9,133 bases of DNA from an uncultured Pseudomonadales bacterium (GTDB lineage: Bacteria > Pseudomonadota > Gammaproteobacteria > Pseudomonadales > Porticoccaceae): assembly GCA_937998635.1 (NCBI GenBank), contig CALLDA010000241.1, positions 1-9,133 of the forward strand. Direction: 5' to 3'. Every line of letters begins with the position of its first letter. Within the stretch, counting starts at the first letter, position 1. A model generated the notes under the pieces. That model did not search any database, was not told the origin of the DNA, and saw only the letters and a program-made list of their open reading frames with translations. Positions 6,743-9,133 of the stretch are shown here, piece after piece. The position numbers were made by a program, and so were the translations under genes.

Positions 6743-7630
6743 CTATTCGGCGCTCGGCGAGGCTGCGCTCGTCGATCCAGTGCCCGCCGGTAAAGTATAA
6801 CCAAATTCGTCTAAGACACCGATGAGTGCTTCCGCCCAACCCGCTGGGCCGTATAGATTAGTGAGCAAGACCGGCCGGTGGTGTTTGACCAGTGGTGGTT
6901 CGTGGGCGGGTGAACGAACGATAATCGGGAAATCTGCCTGTAGCAGCATGGCGACATCATTTTCGCCATCGCCGAGGGCTACGGTGGTTAGCAGGTGATT
7001 GCTTTGTGGCCAGTGGGTGCTAAGCCAGGCCATGGCCTTACCTTTGTCGCTGTCACCGATGACATGAATAAAGCGGCCGCCGCGTAGCAGGCTGAGTGTC
7101 TGTTCGCCGAGCCGAGCGGCAAATTGCGCGAGCTTGGCCTCTGCATCCTGCCAGATCAGCGGTTCAGAAAATTGCCTGTCCATGGCCTGTTGCGCCTGGG
7201 AGACGGTGAGTCCGGTTAATTCGCTCAGTTCTTCGGCTGACATATCGCTAAACTCCCGAAAGGAAAACTCTCGGCGCAGTGGCTCCAGCTTTGTCAGAAT
7301 GTCGGCTCTTTGAACACCCAGTGTCAGCAGATGAAACCCGCCTTTGGCACCATCGCTAGCCAGAGCAGCCATTGGCTGACCTGCGGGAAAGGCGATGCCG
7401 CCGCCATTTTCAACAATCATCGGGTGGCTGTTATTGAGTGCTATGCGCAGTTCGCTTAGCTCGGCCAGGGTTTTACTGGTATTTAATATCCACGGGATGC
7501 CCTCGCTATTGAGTAATTCGATAACTGGAAGCGCGGGTTCAAAGGAGTAGGAATAGTGATCGAGCAGGGTGCCATCGAGATCGGTAAAAATCAGCAGTGG
7601 TGATTGTTCGTTGTGTGTTTGTTCACTCAT
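6743..7630 (-). CDS. gpgP: HAD-family glucosyl/mannosyl-3-phosphoglycerate phosphatase
   Basis: A complete 295-residue HAD phosphatase of the IIB cap class, similar to mannosyl-3-phosphoglycerate phosphatases. Motif I is FTDLDGTLLD (15-24) with nucleophile Asp17 and Asp19; motif II is ILNTSKT (48-54) with Thr51 or Ser52; MIVENGGGIAFP (71-82) is typical of this subfamily; motif III is GDSDKGKAM (192-200) with Lys198; motif IV is ALGDGENDVAML (218-229) with Asp221 and Asp225. It most likely dephosphorylates the GpgS product to glucosylglycerate. The mannosyl substrate is made less likely by the GT81 synthase next door; many such enzymes accept both. The ATG overlaps the glycerate kinase stop as ATGA and has no good Shine-Dalgarno, so translation is probably coupled. 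The tail (282-295) is rich in Ser, Ala, Gly and Thr and looks disordered. Confidence 0.9.
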   Translation of the reverse strand: MSEQTHNEQSPLLIFTDLDGTLLDHYSYSFEPALPVIELLNSEGIPWILNTSKTLAELSELRIALNNSHPMIVENGGGIAFPAGQPMAALASDGAKGGFHLLTLGVQRADILTKLEPLRREFSFREFSDMSAEELSELTGLTVSQAQQAMDRQFSEPLIWQDAEAKLAQFAARLGEQTLSLLRGGRFIHVIGDSDKGKAMAWLSTHWPQSNHLLTTVALGDGENDVAMLLQADFPIIVRSPAHEPPLVKHHRPVLLTNLYGPAGWAEALIGVLDEFGYTLPAGTGSTSAASPSAE

Positions 7631-8565
7631 GAGGTTTTATAACGCATATCTGTGACCTGATGATGCTTATCAAGCGTTAGCATCACGTCGGCTCTACCCG
7701 GCATCTCACTCAGGTTGTGCTGAGTCAGGCGCTCGTAGTGCTGTATAAATCGTATCAGGGCGTTTTTATCCATAATTTGGCTGGCGGCGCTGTCTGAGGT
7801 ATTGCTGGCAGCGAGCTTTGCTTCCTGTTCAATACGCCAGCGTCTAATGCTGTCAAAATCCGGCGCTTTCAACATGATCAATACATCGATCAGGCCAAAT
7901 AAATCGCTATAACTATTTTCTAATTGCTGATTAATAAAGTTTCGCCATACCGCGTTTTTGTCTGCTTCCGCTTCCAGTTCATTGATCGGCGTGGCCAGGC
8001 CAGCGGCATCCATGGCGCTTGAGCCGAGACACCAACCCTCAAAAATAATTAAATCAACAGGACCGGCAAAGGTATCCAAGTAGGGCTCAGGTTTTCGGTC
8101 GTCCAGGGCTTTGTCGAAACGGGGCAGGCGCATGCTTTGTCCCGGCTTGAGGGCTTTGAGTTGCTCAATAATGTCGATGCCCAGGGTGGTGTCATGGGTG
8201 CCGGGTACGCCTCTGGTGTGTAATAGCGGATGCACAAGGCGGGCCAAATTCTGCCGCTCAGCGCGGGATAAATAGATATCGTCCAGAGACACAATGGCGG
8301 TGTGCCATTGATGGTTTTCTTCAAGGATGATCTTTAACACCGCGCTTAACGTGGATTTGCCGGTACCCTGGGCACCGTTGATGCCAAGTACGGCACAGCC
8401 ATTGGTGGCCCTATCAGTGCCGGGCTTATTGGTGCCAGTCGAACATCGCTGTTGAACCCATTCGGCCAGGGGCAGGTAGTAATTATCGATGATGTCCTGA
8501 AAATCATCGGGAAGGTGCTGGCTTTTGATAAAGCGAGTCAGGCGATCTGCCAGTGCGGGGTTCAT
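7627..8565 (-). CDS. D-glycerate 3-kinase (P-loop type)
   Basis: A complete 312-residue P-loop kinase related to the plant and cyanobacterial D-glycerate 3-kinase and phosphoribulokinase/uridine kinase fold; it makes 3-phosphoglycerate from D-glycerate and ATP. The Walker A loop is GINGAQGTGKST (61-72); SLDDIYLS (93-100) is the conserved Asp-bearing segment; RGVPGTHD (118-125), RFDKALDDRKP (149-159) and IFEGWCLG (174-181) follow in the order seen in that family. As first gene of the operon it recycles the glycerate released by the phosphorylase into the acceptor used by GpgS. The ATG at 8565 is the only start codon after the in-frame stop at 8593-8595. The AGGA directly touching it is too close to be a normal ribosome binding site; a GAG at 8578-8580 is the nearest alternative. 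Translation start is therefore the least certain part. Confidence 0.88.
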   Translation of the reverse strand: MNPALADRLTRFIKSQHLPDDFQDIIDNYYLPLAEWVQQRCSTGTNKPGTDRATNGCAVLGINGAQGTGKSTLSAVLKIILEENHQWHTAIVSLDDIYLSRAERQNLARLVHPLLHTRGVPGTHDTTLGIDIIEQLKALKPGQSMRLPRFDKALDDRKPEPYLDTFAGPVDLIIFEGWCLGSSAMDAAGLATPINELEAEADKNAVWRNFINQQLENSYSDLFGLIDVLIMLKAPDFDSIRRWRIEQEAKLAASNTSDSAASQIMDKNALIRFIQHYERLTQHNLSEMPGRADVMLTLDKHHQVTDMRYKTS

Positions 8566-8628
8566 TCCTGGGGCGATCTCATACGGGCAATCTCATAAAG
8601 GGTGTTCTCGATCAGAGCGAAGGGGTTT

Positions 8629-8657
8629 AGCATAAAGCAGCGAGGGACTCGCGCCAA
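8629..8657 (-). promoter_or_regulatory. candidate promoter of the glucosylglycerate operon
   Basis: On the minus strand TTGGCG (8652-8657) and TATGCT (8629-8634) are separated by 17 nt, each matching 4 of 6 sigma70 consensus bases. Transcription would start near 8622, giving a leader of about 57 nt before the glycerate kinase ATG. Compatible-solute genes often use a stress sigma factor; that cannot be decided from this site. Confidence 0.35.
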
Positions 8658-8718
8658 TTATTCAGCGGCTTATGTAACTGGGGCTAGCCTTCCAAGCGGG
8701 CTAAGATTTCAATGGGTA

Positions 8719-8765
8719 TGGGCTTTCAATAGAGCTGGCTCTCATCAGGTCTGGGCTTTTAATGG
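8719..8765. repeat. imperfect 33-bp direct repeat in the intergenic region
   Basis: TGGGCTTTCAATAG (8719-8732) and TGGGCTTTTAATGG (8752-8765) match at 12 of 14 bases with a 33-bp period; a related TTTCAATGGG occurs at 8708-8717. Function unknown. Confidence 0.45.
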
Positions 8766-8888
8766 CTCTGGGCAATGGCTGCAGCGCGGATCAAAGCCAA
8801 ATGCATTTGAGAATAATTATCAGTGACGAGCGGCTTGTGAAGATGTCATAATCAGCGGCCAATATAAGACCGAGCGCCAGGGTCGGAT

Positions 8889-8949
8889 ATAGCTAGACTT
8901 ACGTACCTGGGGGCTCATAGCTAGACGCTATATTGCCAGACACATATAG
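8889..8949 (+). promoter_or_regulatory. repeated ATAG elements with a candidate OxyR half-site upstream of peroxiredoxin
   Basis: The 10-mer ATAGCTAGAC occurs exactly at 8889-8898 and 8917-8926, and ATAG recurs at 8946-8949, at intervals of 28 and 29 bp. The second copy continues as ATAG-N7-CTAT (8917-8931), the OxyR half-site pattern; the full tetrad is not complete. A TATATT (8929-8934) that could be a -10 overlaps it, with no good -35. The site lies 44 bp before the ATG, and the order of operator and promoter is unresolved. Confidence 0.4.
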
Positions 8950-8964
8950 CTCAACCCAATAACC

Positions 8965-8970
8965 AGGAGG
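8965..8970 (+). promoter_or_regulatory. ribosome binding site of the peroxiredoxin gene
   Basis: A perfect AGGAGG lies 5 nt before the ATG at 8976, fixing the start and implying strong translation, as expected for an abundant antioxidant protein. Confidence 0.9.
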
Positions 8971-8975
8971 ATATT

Positions 8976-9133
8976 ATGACAATCAAAGCAGGCGACAAAG
9001 CACCGGAAGGCCGATTCAATGTAATGAACGAAGATGGCCCCGGTTCTTTGAGTACCAAAGACTTATTTGGTGGCAAAAAAGTAGTGATTTTTTCAGTGCC
9101 CGGCGCATTTACTCCCACTTGCTCACGCCAGCA
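8976..9133 (+). CDS. peroxiredoxin, Prx5/AhpC-TSA type (3' truncated by window edge)
   Basis: The first 52 residues of a thioredoxin-fold peroxidase. They begin MTIKAGDKAPEGRF, typical of the family, and reach KKVVIFSVPGAFTPTCSRQ (34-52). PGAFTPTCS contains the peroxidatic Cys at 49 with the conserved Pro and Thr before it; this spelling is characteristic of the Prx5 subgroup, which reduces hydrogen peroxide and alkyl hydroperoxides with thioredoxin or glutathione. Whether a resolving Cys or a fused glutaredoxin domain follows cannot be seen. Cytoplasmic; no signal peptide. It is divergent from the glucosylglycerate operon and has its own strong ribosome binding site and a possible OxyR element. 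Confidence 0.9.
   Translation, partial: MTIKAGDKAPEGRFNVMNEDGPGSLSTKDLFGGKKVVIFSVPGAFTPTCSRQ

Larger units (their letters stand above)
8566..8975. other. divergent intergenic region between glucosylglycerate operon and peroxiredoxin gene
   Basis: About 410 bp without a convincing gene. The longest open frame (plus strand 8602-8826, 74 codons, GTG start, no ribosome binding site) gives a Trp/Phe/Asn-biased peptide that resembles no known family, so I do not call it. The stretch holds a likely operon promoter on the minus strand (8629-8657), an imperfect 33-bp repeat (8719-8765), and the peroxiredoxin upstream region with a repeated ATAGCTAGAC element. No rRNA, tRNA or terminator hairpin was seen. 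Confidence 0.6.

Noticed and set aside
8574..8602. Direct repeat ATCTCATA (8576-8583 and 8590-8597 region) in the glycerate kinase leader
   Set aside because: Only 8 bp with partial flanking similarity; likely small local duplication, no clear role.
8602..8826. Plus-strand 74-codon open frame between the glycerate kinase and peroxiredoxin genes
   Set aside because: GTG start without a ribosome binding site, biased composition from the underlying repeats, no recognisable family.

Overview
The window looks like chromosomal DNA from a free-living, probably marine, aerobic gammaproteobacterium. This rests on moderate GC content, compact operons with GAGG-type ribosome binding sites, ali-type acyl-CoA chemistry and a glucosylglycerate compatible-solute cluster. 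The taxonomic placement is inference from gene content and style; no rRNA or other marker gene is present. Nothing suggests a mobile element, phage or CRISPR array.

Left region (1-2300, plus strand): the 3' part of an AMP-forming acyl-CoA synthetase is followed by an acyl-CoA dehydrogenase. Both resemble the cyclohexanecarboxylate pair AliA/AliB. The dehydrogenase carries Asp where most of its family has the catalytic Glu, which fits that assignment. A perfect 12-bp-stem hairpin (2395-2423) serves as a shared terminator between this unit and the convergent gene at 2501-3394. That gene encodes a divergent beta-keto acid cleavage enzyme (BKACE/DUF849) lacking two residues that are critical in the characterised enzyme. 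Its promoter carries a pair of near-identical direct repeats 33 bp apart, probably an operator.

Central and right region (3577-8565, minus strand): four genes, transcribed right to left, form a complete cycle for the compatible solute glucosylglycerate. They are a D-glycerate 3-kinase, a HAD-type glucosyl/mannosyl-3-phosphoglycerate phosphatase, a GT81 glucosyl-3-phosphoglycerate synthase, and a GH13_18 phosphorylase that best fits glucosylglycerate phosphorylase. The synthase and phosphatase make glucosylglycerate from NDP-glucose and 3-phosphoglycerate. The phosphorylase splits it to glucose 1-phosphate and D-glycerate, and the kinase returns glycerate to 3-phosphoglycerate. Two genes overlap by ATGA and another pair is 9 bp apart, so this is almost certainly one operon. 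The phosphorylase is unusual in having Asp at the expected acid/base Glu and a short repeat-derived insert.

Right edge (8566-9133): a roughly 410-bp divergent intergenic region leads to the start of a peroxiredoxin gene, which runs off the window. An ATAG-N7-CTAT motif, the OxyR half-site pattern, lies 44 bp before the peroxiredoxin start codon. It fits a peroxide-responsive gene.
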